From the NCBI GenBank assembly GCA_030248225.1, contig JASANE010011767.1, positions 61,584 to 125,583 of the forward strand: a stretch of 64,000 nucleotides of DNA. Direction: 5' to 3'. Both the position numbers and the translations under genes were made by a program. Below are positions 22,069-33,690 of the stretch, piece by piece; position 1 is the stretch's first letter, and each line of letters opens with the position of its first letter. The notes beneath the pieces are model-generated. The model was not told the origin of the DNA. It saw nothing but the letters and a program-made list of their open reading frames with translations, and made no database searches. This DNA comes from Trileptium ribeirensis (lineage: Eukaryota; Nematoda; Enoplea; Enoplida; Thoracostomopsidae).

Positions 22069-25000
22069 AGAAACTGGCAAAGCGAGCTAGTAACAGCGCA
22101 CGATCAAAGCACCACGGTTCAGTAAAATATTGGTAAAAGCAGAAGCTTTGACAACAATTTCATTCAAACTGATGCCTACTATGCTATAATGACACAGCTT
22201 ATATGTAAATTTTCAAACGATTCCCGTGGGCAATGTATGCATATTATATGAAAGTGTTATTAATCATTTTGCTACTTAGTAAAAATGCATAAAATATATG
22301 TTTTATAATGTGCGTCAGAATTCATTGAAAACTACATTTGAAGCTATATATTTTTAACCTGTAATTTGAGTAGTATACTCGGGATATGAAACATTTAAAT
22401 ACATACATTTATTGTTTCTTAACCATGTAAACTTGATAATCAAATTCTGACGAAATCGATTAAGCAAGAATACTAATCTTTTCCCCATATCTGTGGCTGC
22501 ACAAATATGAGTTGTTCGCCACACACCTCCTTCGTCTAGCATGGACCCAGCACTCGGATTAGCAAAAAACATCAGTATGACTGCAATTATACAGTGTACT
22601 ATAAGTATCTAATGCACACTGTGACAAGGACGAAAACAATATCACAGCCTGACGGCTGCGATAATAACAGTAACGCACAATATAACTGACGGTAAAGTAT
22701 AAATTTTTTAAGTGTTGTTTGGCATAATAATATAGATGTAAAGAATACCGCATCCTAAATTTTTAACCACTGTATATCATTCCTTTAGAGGTATTTGATC
22801 TTATGATATCTTCACATTGCGGCCGCTCCTAACCGAATTTTGTCGCCGATCCATAAAAATTGTCCTCTGACATGGGTTATATTCCAGTACAGAAAATATT
22901 AACCGCAAACAGGATCACTGCAATGAAGTAAGTTGTTAGTTTTAATGATATATTTACAAAACTTTTTGTTGAATTTATCATAGTATATGCTATGTTTGTA
23001 TCCAATATGTTTCAGCAGATTTACATATATATTTTTTACTCCTTGTTGCTCCATTTCTGTACCAGGAGGCAGCGGATGCCTTGGTCGAGAGAGTGGAGCC
23101 TGCTCTGCACGCGCCGATTTCAGTATAATCAACTCAGTTGTGCAGGTTTCACTGGTTGGGCGACATGTCAATTTTTAGACTCAATTCACCGGTCAAGTCT
23201 GCGGGAGACTCTGCGGAGCGAGGATCGGTGTCATCTCACATATGAAGACGCACTAGTTCAACCAGTGATCTGATACGTCGTATCGACGGGAGTCTCCATC
23301 ATATTTTTTTACTTATTTTAGTAGATTTTACGTATATTCCTATCATGAATGATTTCGTTTTCAGCCCCTTTTGTTTTGTTTCCAGCATACATATGTTAGT
23401 TACTAAATAATCCTTAAGTATTTTGATGATTTGGTCAATTAAAACCAGTTGTTAAACCCATCTTAGTGAAAATTAGCATGGACGGAAGAGAGTTGCTTTA
23501 TGCAATTATAAATCATTTTATAATATGAAACGCATTTTTGTATCGTGAAATGTTATCCTAAATTTATTTTCATTAAACATTACGCAAGATTTTTTGCTCA
23601 GATATCGTTTTATAAAGTATCGAAGGAAATCCCTTAGTGTATTAGACGTATTAATGTTTGGATCGTACAATTCTATCTTAATTGAGATATCAATTTCTTT
23701 TCCTTAAACATAGTACAATATTACGTTACATATGACATAAAATTAAAAAATACAAAATTTACAAGTTGCCAGAATTTGTGTAAAAAGCATACTATTGTAG
23801 CTTTGCAGAAATATTAACCATATATGTGTGATTTGCAAATCGCTTAAACAATTTGGGTTTACATTTTTATGAATCACTTAAAAATATTATGCTAGAAGTC
23901 TTAGAATTCGAATTGGAAATACACCTGCGCAGTAAGACGTAGCGTTGAAGTTGGTATTATATTTTATTGGAGCATTTAGCATACATGTTGCTATACAGCA
24001 AATAGTTGCAGCTTAATTGTCGTGCTGTCAGACATTTGCACGCCCTGCGTTGTTGAGTTCATACGTTTTAAAGAAGTTAGCAACGCAAACATGCGCATAA
24101 TTCTATAAATGTAGGGCAGGTTATAAATCGGGTGCGTGATCGCTTGTTTCGCGTTCAGAGTTTTGCACAGTCAGCCCCTGCTATATCGCCAATGTTGCGG
24201 CGAAATATGGGTGAAGGATATGAGCCATGGATTAGAATTTTTCAAAGCCATTTATTTCTGATGTTTTGAAATTGCCATGTTAGCTTAAAAATTTGGGAGC
24301 AAATCGGAGTTTTTTGATGTATAGCATGTTATAGTTAAGCCCAACTAGAGCTTAAATAGTTGTTCGTCCCGAAAAAAAATATTGTATAAGCGCTTAATTG
24401 TATATCCTCTTCAACACAGGAAAATATTTTGCTCAGTCACATTCATTGGTATTTGAACTATTGAAATATTACCTAAGACCATATAATTTCAGCAGTACAT
24501 ATCATCTTGTGCATTAATTCAGTCGACTCGACTATATATCAATCTTATGCGTGGAATTGTTCTTAATTAGTTAAGTCTCTCTATATAATGTTTGTTAATA
24601 CTATATACCAGAATAGGACAGGATTACAAACTACCTGTTACTAAGTTAAAATAGTATAACCTAAGGATAGTATAACCTAAATCAACGATTAAAAAAACTA
24701 TATATCAATTTACAAATATGAATTTTGAAATTTCAAAATTTTTTCGTAGCCATCTAAAGAGACATAAATTTTAAACCAGTTATAGCAATTTTAATAAGCA
24801 CAATGCATAATCGAAATGCTTCAATCATTATGCTTTTAAACTTTAAAATATCATATCAGACAATTTTCAAATTGTATCTGCCATTTGTTATTTACAACAT
24901 GCCAAAAACTAGCAGCTGATGCTTAATTTGGGCTCATATCTTAAGCGCAATGTATTAGAAACTATATTAGGTAATGTTTTAACCTGACGGCGCTAGCGTA

Positions 25001-26832
25001 GAATATTGTTTTTTTAAATAAAACGCAATTATAGTCTTTCACAATGTGTGTTATGATTACTAAAACCCGTTCCTCTTTAATATATGTGAAACTATTAATA
25101 TTTCTGTAGCATATAATCTGTGATACTTAAGAACTGATATTACTCAATGTAATAAATTATTTTCACGCTAAAAGATTTTATCATATCATAAAGGTTTCGA
25201 TTGCTGATTTCGGTTAGTACAAATTTGTACAAATATGCACATCAAGGAAAAGAGTTGCGTAAAGATCAGAGCTGTGTAAACTTTATATTGTATGCCAACG
25301 GCACGCATTATATCCAATTTATATTAGATATGGGTTTCTCCTCGATATCAGTATTCTGAACATTATAACAACGCTCAAACGCAATCATACAGTGAGCCTG
25401 ATGTAGCAGTAAAATAGTGTATACAGGATGGTGAATTTAAAATTGGATAGACACTAAGCAAACTAACCTGCTTCAGCGGCACATTGTCACTTAGATATTG
25501 TAAATAATTTGGTATACTATTGAAAGTGATACACGACGATCACTTAAAATGACAAAGCAAGATTTAAAATGTATCCAGTTATGTGTGATAAGCTGGCATA
25601 ACATCATAAAATAAGTTATACTGATCCATTTTCTATTGATCTTTAGGCAACCAACCATGCAGATAAAAACGTCGAAGGACAGTTCATTTCATACCTTCTT
25701 GTGTTTAACTATCAGCTAATATAAACACAAAAACTAAGAATAAAATCATCATAATTGTCTCTTGGAACGCCACCAATAATACTACACAGATTATAAAATC
25801 CACGGTTCGATCTTTGTATGTTTTCATATATTCCATTCGAATATATGTTCAAATATATTTTTACCGCGCTGTTTACCATGGGGATGGAATTTCAATCCCC
25901 ATATCCACCCCACCCTACTAAAATTTTTGTGGAGATCCCCATGGGAATCCCAATCTATTCCCACCGCTATGTCGATGAATTATCATTCCGGAGAATTGTT
26001 ATTTAATAAACTGCTATCTACTGATTTGGCATTTATTATATATGTATTGGCCACTTTATTAGGCTGCTTTTTGTCAAATTAACGTCTGCGTTGGTCCACG
26101 GTGAACAATATTAAGAACTGCTCCATGTGGCAGAACCTGACGCCGTTTCAAACAATTTCTTTAGCTTGAGATGTCCAGCTGCTCCCAGGCTCAAAATCCC
26201 TTGAGTTACATAATTTGGACAGAATGAAATTTTTTTCAGTGATTCCGATTTATAAGTGAAACGAGCAGCATAGTCCGTACTTTGGTTAGCGATTGAAGCC
26301 ATTGAATTTATTGATACAGTCGAATGATGAACAGCCGAAATACTGACGTGGTTCCTCATTGTGTTGCCTTTGCTGCTGCCGGTAGCTTGTTGCACTCCGT
26401 TATTGGTTTTGCTGCTTCAAAGGCAATGGCCACAATATTTGTCTGAACCGATGTCTTTAAACATGCGCTTTTCATGTGTATTTTAGTGGTTATGATGTTA
26501 TTACGTAAATAAATTAAATTGTAATTAAATCATACAAATTATATTTATGGAAATTTGTCTGAGCTTAACTTAAGAAGTTAAAACACCCATGGTGATCCCC
26601 AACCCCATGACAAGCCTGATGTTCACTCAATGCATTCCATTTTTTGATTGCATTGCTTTACCTGGAGTTTACAAACCGAGTAACTATAAAAATTACTGTA
26701 AAAAATAAATATGCCACTAATTCTTTTAGCAAAGCGCCCAGTCCATCCGAGTAGGAAATTGAAATTTTCAAGCCGAATCGAGTCATGTAACGCTTGAATC
26801 GAACATTTTCTGAATATTTCGCACGCTCTAAT
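22069..26832. other. Long AT-rich stretch without a recognised gene
   Basis: ORFs here are short and overlap on both strands (for example around 22.9-23.3 kb, where composition is more GC-rich). ATGGGGAT and ATCCCCAT form a hairpin at about 25879-25903, and ATCCCCATGGG follows near 25937; CCATGGTGATCCCC near 26588 may be the other side of an element. 26111-26395 (-) is open for 94 codons with no known motif. Confidence 0.4.
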
Positions 26833-27846
26833 GCGTCGTTCACGTTTATTTGTTTGCAACAACTGCACACCATAGCCAGTATGGTCACAGCAGTTGCACG
26901 TACTTGAACTCGAGTGCAATGGAAATATAAGATGCATCCTTCGCGTAACGGTTATAACCTGAGCTCCCGTGAGTGTGAAAACTTAATCATTGCACGTACC
27001 TCTGCATTTGGAATTTCCATTGCAATCACGTCATGCGTTTGACGATTCTATTGCATTCGCGCGGGCTATGAAAACGGCGGTTGCATTCCAGAGTGCAATG
27101 GTTATCATCATCTCCCGGGGAATGAGTTAACGATATTCAATACATTTTGTCGACAAGTTCAATGCATGAATGAGGATTGTTTACAACTCCTTCCAGGTGT
27201 TTGGCATCTACGAATTCAGACATATTTATTACCGTATATAGTAATTGAAAAAAGTTCGTACATATACATTACCTATTTACAAATGCTAGCTTATATAGAA
27301 ATTGTAGCAAAAACATATTGTTCCAGAGTTTGTGTTAAGGGTCAAGTTTACGAAAACAAAATAACCATTGCACTATAAGCAAGCAGTGGTACAAGCAAAC
27401 CCTGGAGAATTTTTGCACGCATATACGTCAACAAATGCCGCGGCTTGCGCTTTTACATCGACCAATGCACGAAAGAGGTCATTTGTGAAAACCTTTGTAC
27501 TAAGACATGCCGCCGTGCAAACCATAGCACTATAGCGTGTAAATATAAAACCCATTATCCAGGCGATAATGAAAACCATTGCACGCTGGAATGCAACCGT
27601 TGTTTTCATTGCCCGCGCGAAAGCAATAACGTCGCCAAATGCAAGACGGGGTTGCTATGGACATTGCAAATACACAGGCGCGCACAATGATTATGTTTTT
27701 TGCTTTCACCTGATCTGAGGTTATAGCTATTGCACGAAGGATGGATCTCATGTTTCCATTGCACTAAAGGTCAGGTGCGTGCAACTGTTGTGACCATACT
27801 GGCTATGGCGTGCAGTTGCTGCACACAAATAAATGTGAACGACACA
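26833..27846. repeat. Large inverted repeat, about 295-bp arms and 420-bp loop
   Basis: The left arm (26833-27125) matches the reverse complement of the right arm (27549-27846) along its whole length: CCATAGCCAGTATGGTCACA, GTGCAATGGAAA, ATCCATCCTTCG, TCGCGCGGGC-ATGAAAAC and GGTTGCATTCCAG occur in order in both. Identity by eye is about three quarters or more. GTGCAATGG / CCATTGCAC words recur every few dozen bases in arms and loop, so the arms may themselves derive from a short repeat. No target duplication or terminal motif is evident. Minus-strand ORFs at 27373-27609 and 27530-27751 follow the repeat and match no family I know. Confidence 0.88.
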
Positions 27847-29651
27847 TAACCTTTACGCATAGATTATACGCCTGTCGCAAATTGTTATTGTTGGATTTGC
27901 GCTTAAGTATTCAGATGACAGTGTTGTAATAAGTATTTATGCCTGCCGTTTTGTATGCTGAAATAAGAATGTTACAGATTTGTAACAATATATCCTTAGG
28001 CCTGAATGATATCAGTTTATTTAAATAAATAATGGTTAAACAAAGACACTATATGCGTGTGCAGTACAAGTACACGATCATCTCTCTCAACGACTTCTCA
28101 CAATTGTTGCCAGTTTTGGCAGTATTGGATCTATTCAGATTTATATTTTGGCTTAATGACAGCTTCCTAAACACAATGACGTAACAAGCAGGTTAATGTA
28201 TACGAATGCTAACCTAATAAACCGATTATGGTTCCTCAAACGAACACATGTTAGCTGATGATTTTTTCGAACAACCTTTTACAGTGTTAATGTATTTGCT
28301 TTATTTGAAACATAATTGACTAAAACCTCGCATTAGCATCATAAACCCAAAACTATTTGTTGGTTATGTAAGTGTTTTTAAATGCTAATTGTAGGCATGA
28401 TGGCAAACATTATACTGTGTTTTCTGTTTGGCAACAAAACATAAAAATATATAATCAGTGGCAGGCTCAGGAATATTTGGTAGGGGCGTCCAACAGCCCC
28501 AATCGTAATACTATTTGTTGTATGAACCAGTAACGGCATTTAGTGCAGTCATGAACCATTTGACAGTCCGCCAATAGTCAGTAAGAGAGGGCACAAGCCC
28601 AGCCACCCTATCGCATCCTCTAGGCTCGCATATGTATATAGTTATTTTGTATAAAGGGGATTGTTCGCCAGAGTCAAATCTCTGGTTCGAAAGTTTGCAT
28701 ATTGGCAGCCAAAACTATAATTAACAGTGTTGGCCTACGTTGTAACAATGTTAATTGCTCTATGTAAAACCCACAGTGTGCCAATAACATAAAGCTCAGA
28801 CCACCTGGCAACAAGGTTATTATATATAACAAAACAAAGTTTAGTCGAACAGAAACATTTGGTTAGGCTAAGCTATCGTTTAAGTAAATGATGAGTAATG
28901 ATATGGCTTAGAAGTTGCAATAACTAAAAATTCCTGAACATGGCCATTTCAAAACCCAACTGATCCAGACGGGATAACGTGAATTCGGTAAAAACAAAAC
29001 TGTTTATTGCTGCAGTTCACTTACTTAAGATAAGTATAAAACTAAACTTTATTGATTCTTGAGAGCACTGTTTTACGAGCGCTGCAAAAATACATCGTGC
29101 GCTGTGATTTGCATTAAAGTAGTACAAATTCTTTACATCTTGGTTTGAGATTGCATAAAATATCAATTATATATGTATCTCAATTGCTAAATTAATATAT
29201 CAAGACCAAACCTCTAAGTTATAGGTGCGTGCAAAGTTGTACTAACCAGTTGGTATTTTGTGCTGTCGTAAACTACTCTCTTGAAATTTGTACAATTCTG
29301 ATTTCACACAATTATTGCATGACATTGTTTTGCTAAAATTTGTACAGAGAATAACACAAATACGGGTTGACGAATCTTACATCAAATTTGAACCATTTTG
29401 TACAATAATGTATGATTATGTCAACATAAGTTGTAAGAAATTGAGCACAACAAATGTTGGACTTACTGTACATAATTTGTACGTTTTGTTACATAAATTA
29501 TGTATATGATTATTTACATGAGTATACACATAAGAATTGTAGGATTTGTTACACATAACCTTGCATGACATTATATAAAGCATATGTATGATAAACTGTA
29601 CATGATTTGTATAAAATTATATACAAAAATGTATGATTACGTTCATATAAT
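27847..29651. other. No gene seen; TGTACA-rich patch at the right end
   Basis: From about 29280 to 29650, TTGTACA / TGTACATAATTTGTA words recur, and the pairs TTGCATGACATT (29326, 29560) and ATGTATGATTA-GT (29409, 29630) suggest an old duplication of about 230 bp. The rest is featureless. Confidence 0.4.
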
Positions 29652-30089
29652 TTGATTGAAATTTCGGCCCCGATTGGGTTGAGGAGGAAAAATCAGAGAA
29701 GAAGCCCACCATCTTTTCAGTATAGCCCCCATAGTCTCTGGACCCCCAATCATCACTTACCCCCAAAAGAGATCCCTTCGAGATCAGGGTCGCCCCTTTT
29801 CAGGTATAACCTCCTGATGATGCTAAATTATTGTTCTTTTGATTTGGATTTTTTGGGGCATAAAGGCTTTTTTGGCAATTTTTTTCCTAAACCTATGCTC
29901 AAGTTCGTCGCCTCCCCTAACCACTGTGGACCAGTTTTTCCTGCTCTTTCCAATGGAAAAGGTTTCAGGGCTCTAGCTCTTCAAGGGGGTTCAGGAGATG
30001 GGCCCAATTTCAGTGGTCGGATTTTTTTAGAAATATGGATTTTGGTATTTTTGACATTTTTGGACATAACTTTGGATTGGATTGACTGA
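29652..30089 (+). other. Unidentified open stretch of 145 codons
   Basis: This GC-richer segment is open from 29652 to a stop ending at 30089. The peptide is rich in Pro, Ser, Phe and Leu with no recognisable domain, and the DNA has blocks of C (GCCCCC, ACCCCC) and T runs like noncoding repeat sequence. No acceptor or donor links it to another exon. A transposon-derived noncoding segment is more likely than a gene. Confidence 0.25.
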
Positions 30090-30387
30090 TTGGACTCAAA
30101 TTTGGATATGATATAGAAAATGCAATGTGCTAAACGATCACTGTCCGTTACAAGAAGATATGGCTCCCGATATTAGGAACCCAAGCGAAAAATGGATATT
30201 TTGATGTTTGGAAATTAGGTTTAGACTGGGCTCAGTTTTAGGGTAAGCTTGAAGCTTAGGTTAGGGTATCCGGAAATACTGCACCGGCAAACGCAGGCGA
30301 GGAAGCACCAATACTGTGCACACAAAAGCATAGCAGTTAGCCAGCGCAGCAGCTTAGTTGGGGGCCCGGGGGGCGGCAGCCTCCCGG

Positions 30388-30706
30388 CTTAGTCTTAGGC
30401 TTAGTCTAAGGCTTAGGCTTAGGCTTAGTCTATGGCTTAGGCTTAGGCTTAGGCTTAGTCTTAGGCTTAGGCTTAGGCTTAGTCTAATGCTTAGGCTTAG
30501 GCTTAGTCAAAGGCTTAGGCTTAGGCTTAGTCTAAGGCTTAGGCTTAGTCTAAGGCTTAGGCTTAGGCTTAGTCTAACGCTTAGGCTTAGGCTTAGTCTA
30601 ACGCTTAGGCTTAGGCTTAGTCTAAGGCTTAGGCTTAGTCTAAGGCTTAGGCTTAGTCTAAGGCTTAGGCTTAGTCTAAGGCTTGGGCTTATTTTGTTAG
30701 GCTTAA
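30388..30706 (+). repeat. Degenerate TTAGGC array (nematode-type telomere hexamer), internal
   Basis: About 50 hexamers: TTAGGC repeats broken at regular places by TTAGTC-TAAGGC (variants TAATGC, TAACGC, CAAAGGC). The common pattern is one to three TTAGGC, then TTAGTC-TAAGGC, so there is a higher-order unit of 18-24 bp. As it is a multiple of six, it is open on + and would give a Leu/Arg/Ser repeat; this is a by-product of the hexamer. It lies in the interior of the window, ending about 50 bp before the Merlin remnant. Confidence 0.92.
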
Positions 30707-30752
30707 TCTAGAACCCTATAAGAAAACGTATTACAGACATTGGGACTAACCT

Positions 30753-32060
30753 CTAGATGCGATACATGTTTCCGATTTGGGCAATGAGTGCACCGACAAT
30801 ATTTTCAGCGAATTGTCGTCGCCATTGAAATTCAATAAGGGTTCGCTGGAATAGGCTATGAGGAACACCTTGGCGAACACCGAATGAAGGTTTTCAAATT
30901 TCCCCAGGGACCATCAATGTTTTGCGTATGGGCGTTGGGATTGTCGTGATTAAGAAATTGGCGGCTATGGTGGTTAACCGTGGCGTGAGTATATTGCTGG
31001 GGGCTAGGTAGGCGGCGCAGTCCTTGGATGTAGGTCTGGAAGCTGTCGGTGATGATGCGGGTTCCCGGTCGGATATGTTGAAATATTAGAGGCATGATTG
31101 TGTTGATGGTGCGATTGGGGACGTGGAAAGTAGACACTTACCCGTTTGTCGTTCAGTCATGCCCACCACCCAACCATGCTGACGACGTGGCATGCCGCGG
31201 TTGTATAGTACACATTGGTATTAAGGGACATATGGTATTAAGGGATATATGGTATTAAGGGACACTAGTAACTTTTAGTAGTTTTAACCCTATTTTGGGG
31301 AAATAAGGGACAAAATATTAATGCAAATATATTTCACTATAGAAAAAATATAAACATCTGAGAGTTGGTACGAACAGAGCCGAGTATATACGCTTTCCAA
31401 TAGTGCAAACTTTAGAGTTGTAGGTTTGATATTTATTTAGCTAGAGAGGTTTTAAACTGTATGTCCCTTAAATACATACGGTGTCACTGAAGGTGTCCCT
31501 TATTTGCAATGTGTACTACATTTTTGTCGAAAAAACTTCGACTAGTCAACTTCTACGTCGATACCGGTTCCGCCCAACATGCTGTTTTCCCAATGATCAC
31601 GGTCGTAAGCCACAGCGACATCCCTACAGTAGTTGTACCAGTTCGTAATGGTATCTGTGGCTACCCCTGTTTGCAAATGAATGAAGTTTGACGGCAAGTT
31701 GTTGATGTAACCGAAAATGATCTAGAGTGTCATTTCCAATGTGATCCGGTGACCGGCAAAAAATGAGCCGCTTCGAATAGATAATTTAGCTCGGCAATTT
31801 TTGCAGCGCCATTCGTCCTTGTCAAGGCGCGCGAGGTCATTACGCGCAGCCAAATACATCGCGTCGCCATATGTACATTGTTGGTTGTTAGCGATAAGTC
31901 TCCATTGGGCAAGCAGAACAATAATATCTTCATATGTACTTGTTCTACGCACCATTTGGTTATAGGTCATGCGCAAATTGTTAATATCGGGTTCAGGAAG
32001 TATAGTATTAAGGGTCGAAATGTTAAATTTAGTATTTTGAGGCCTGCCACGTGCTGCCAT
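30753..32060 (-). pseudogene. Merlin (IS1595/IS1016-like) transposase, inactivated
   Basis: Read on the minus strand from ATG at 32060. N-terminal part: ARGRPQNTKFN and the zinc-ribbon-like WRCKNCRAKLSIRSGSFFAG. Then GVATDTITNWYNYCRDV, GGTGIDVEVD-stop-SKFF (first catalytic Asp), YNRGMPRRQHGWVVGMTERQTGK, RPGTRIITDSFQTY (second Asp), YTHATVNHH-FLNHDNPNAHTQNIDGPWGNLK, and the C-terminal LIEFQWRR. This order is diagnostic of the DDE transposases of Merlin elements. Damage: in-frame TAG at 31722-31724 and at 31542-31544 (where the family has Glu in VDESKF), a frameshift near 30880, and a 309-bp MITE between SKFF and YNRG. The final stop is at 30753-30755. I could not fix the element ends. Confidence 0.9.
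31208..31516. mobile_element. 309-bp MITE nested in the Merlin transposase
   Basis: The ends are inverted: GTACACATTGGTATTAAGGG at the left, and the reverse complement of GTACACATTGCAAATAAGGG at the right. TA flanks both sides (31206-31207 and 31517-31518), the target duplication of Tc1/mariner-type elements. Removing it and one TA rejoins the Merlin coding sequence. Inside the left end GGTATTAAGGGA is repeated three times (31217-31265). There is no ORF. Confidence 0.8.
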
Positions 32061-33339
32061 ACTTGCCTTATTATGCTGTAAAATATACAAAAAATGGAAA
32101 ATAAATCATCAATCGATCAATCGAGCGTTCCCAAAGGGTTACTTCCGAAGTGGTTAACTGTTCTTGCGGATAACTTCAGAGGGAGGCCATATACATCGAT
32201 ATGAATGGTACCATTGAGTTTCTCCTGTAATGCTTGATCGATCTAGGTGCTTCATGTCTATTTTGCAAAAAAAATTTTTTCAAAATTTTCAGGTGACATT
32301 TCAGGTGACCGTTGGGTAAAAACAGAAAAAATAAAAAAAATTTTTTTCGGAAAATGGTCGTATGCGGTATTTTTGAACTCAGCTCGTCAAGCTGAGTCGA
32401 TTGGTACCAATTTCAGTGGCGTGCCCAAACTTTTTCCCTTCCAGCCCAAACAACGCCGAAATTTCAGATAATAATGGTATGTTTTATAAGCACATATTTT
32501 AGGTATATAACGCAAATGTATCATGAAACTGAAGTATTGTACAGAAATTTCAGTTATGTGCAAACATTCATACATTAGATGTGTCATATTTCGTGCAAAT
32601 ATTTATAAAAATTCATACATTATCTATAAAGTATTTAATACAAAAATATTTGAAAATTGATGCATTATTAAATGTATTTAAATTCACACCAATTAATGTT
32701 AAAATTTAAATTTTAGTTCAAATATATACTCAAATTCATACCTTATTTATGTTACGTTTCATACAATATATTGAAATTCATACAGTTTTTTTTGCGTTGT
32801 ATTTGATGCAAATACATGTTAAAATTCACGCAGTATAAGGCATATTTTATGCCATATTATACCAAAATCCAATAAACTGCAGCTCTATTTTTACACAAAT
32901 GAAACTTTGCTATCTTTCCTTCGCTGCACATCTCGAGCACATTACTTAAACATTATATTATTGTATTATCGTGTTTCTCTGCACACTAAAATTGTGTGAC
33001 CTGTTTAAGCTTGTCGATTTGGAACAAAAATTTGTTACAGTCGGCTAAATGTATTATTCTGTAAAGCTTCACCTCATAGAACATTACAATATTTTTGAGC
33101 TGCAAATTTGGTAAGCAGAAACTGGTATATAACCGTAACACAGTGTTATTTCCCGTGGGTAATGAACCAATGGAAAATACATTACAAGTTTGAGGTTAAA
33201 ATGTTTTTTCATACGAACTCGCGAAGAAAATAAATTTTCGACAAATATTTCATAGGTTTGAAGCAGTCACGGAAAAATATGGTGAGGGCGTTTATGCAAC
33301 CAAAAAGTACGTTTTGTACCTGTAAAACGAGTGACAGTG
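32061..33339. other. Flank of Merlin; degenerate short tandem repeats
   Basis: 32260-32470 has A/T homopolymers beside a GC-richer block, perhaps part of the Merlin element or another repeat. From about 32560 to 32850, AAATTCATAC(A/C) followed by TTATxTATG-like sequence recurs about every 45 bp with heavy drift. The remainder is featureless. Confidence 0.45.
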
Positions 33340-33690
33340 TTACAGGCTGAGTCCGCGAAATCTGGGTAGCTATTGCGTCACAGTAGGTAGTTATTGGTCA
33401 GTTTTTCCATATGTATGGTAAATACCCTGTTGGCCACCGACTAACAGCCTTTCACCATACCTCAGGATGTCGATATTGCACCGTACGTCGGAAGCTGCAG
33501 CAACATGTATCAGGTTGGCCTCGGTGACTGGGGAAAGGGAATCGGCATTCCACCGCCATAGTGGCCAAGGGGAGCCAACCAGTCGGCGAAGGGGGAGAGT
33601 AGCTGAACCTTCGGCGACAGGGAAACATTCGGGCGACCTGTCAGGGGTGTTGCACCCACAGTAGTGATAACCCCTACCCCTTATGAGCAT
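33340..33690. other. GC-rich island, open on both strands, unidentified
   Basis: Composition changes sharply at about 33345 and back at about 33685. It is open on minus (33391-33690, 99 codons) and on plus (33467-33664). The sequence CACCCACAGTAGTGATAACC at the right end looks like repeat DNA. No domain is recognised. A transposon fragment (for example the 5' part of a non-LTR element) or transferred DNA are both possible. Confidence 0.3.

Noticed and set aside
30358..30711. Leu/Arg/Ser repeat protein of 117 codons
   Set aside because: By-product of a hexamer array; any array with a 6-bp period and no stop word is open in this way.
31509..31691. Plus-strand ORF in the Merlin region
   Set aside because: It is antisense to the Merlin coding sequence.
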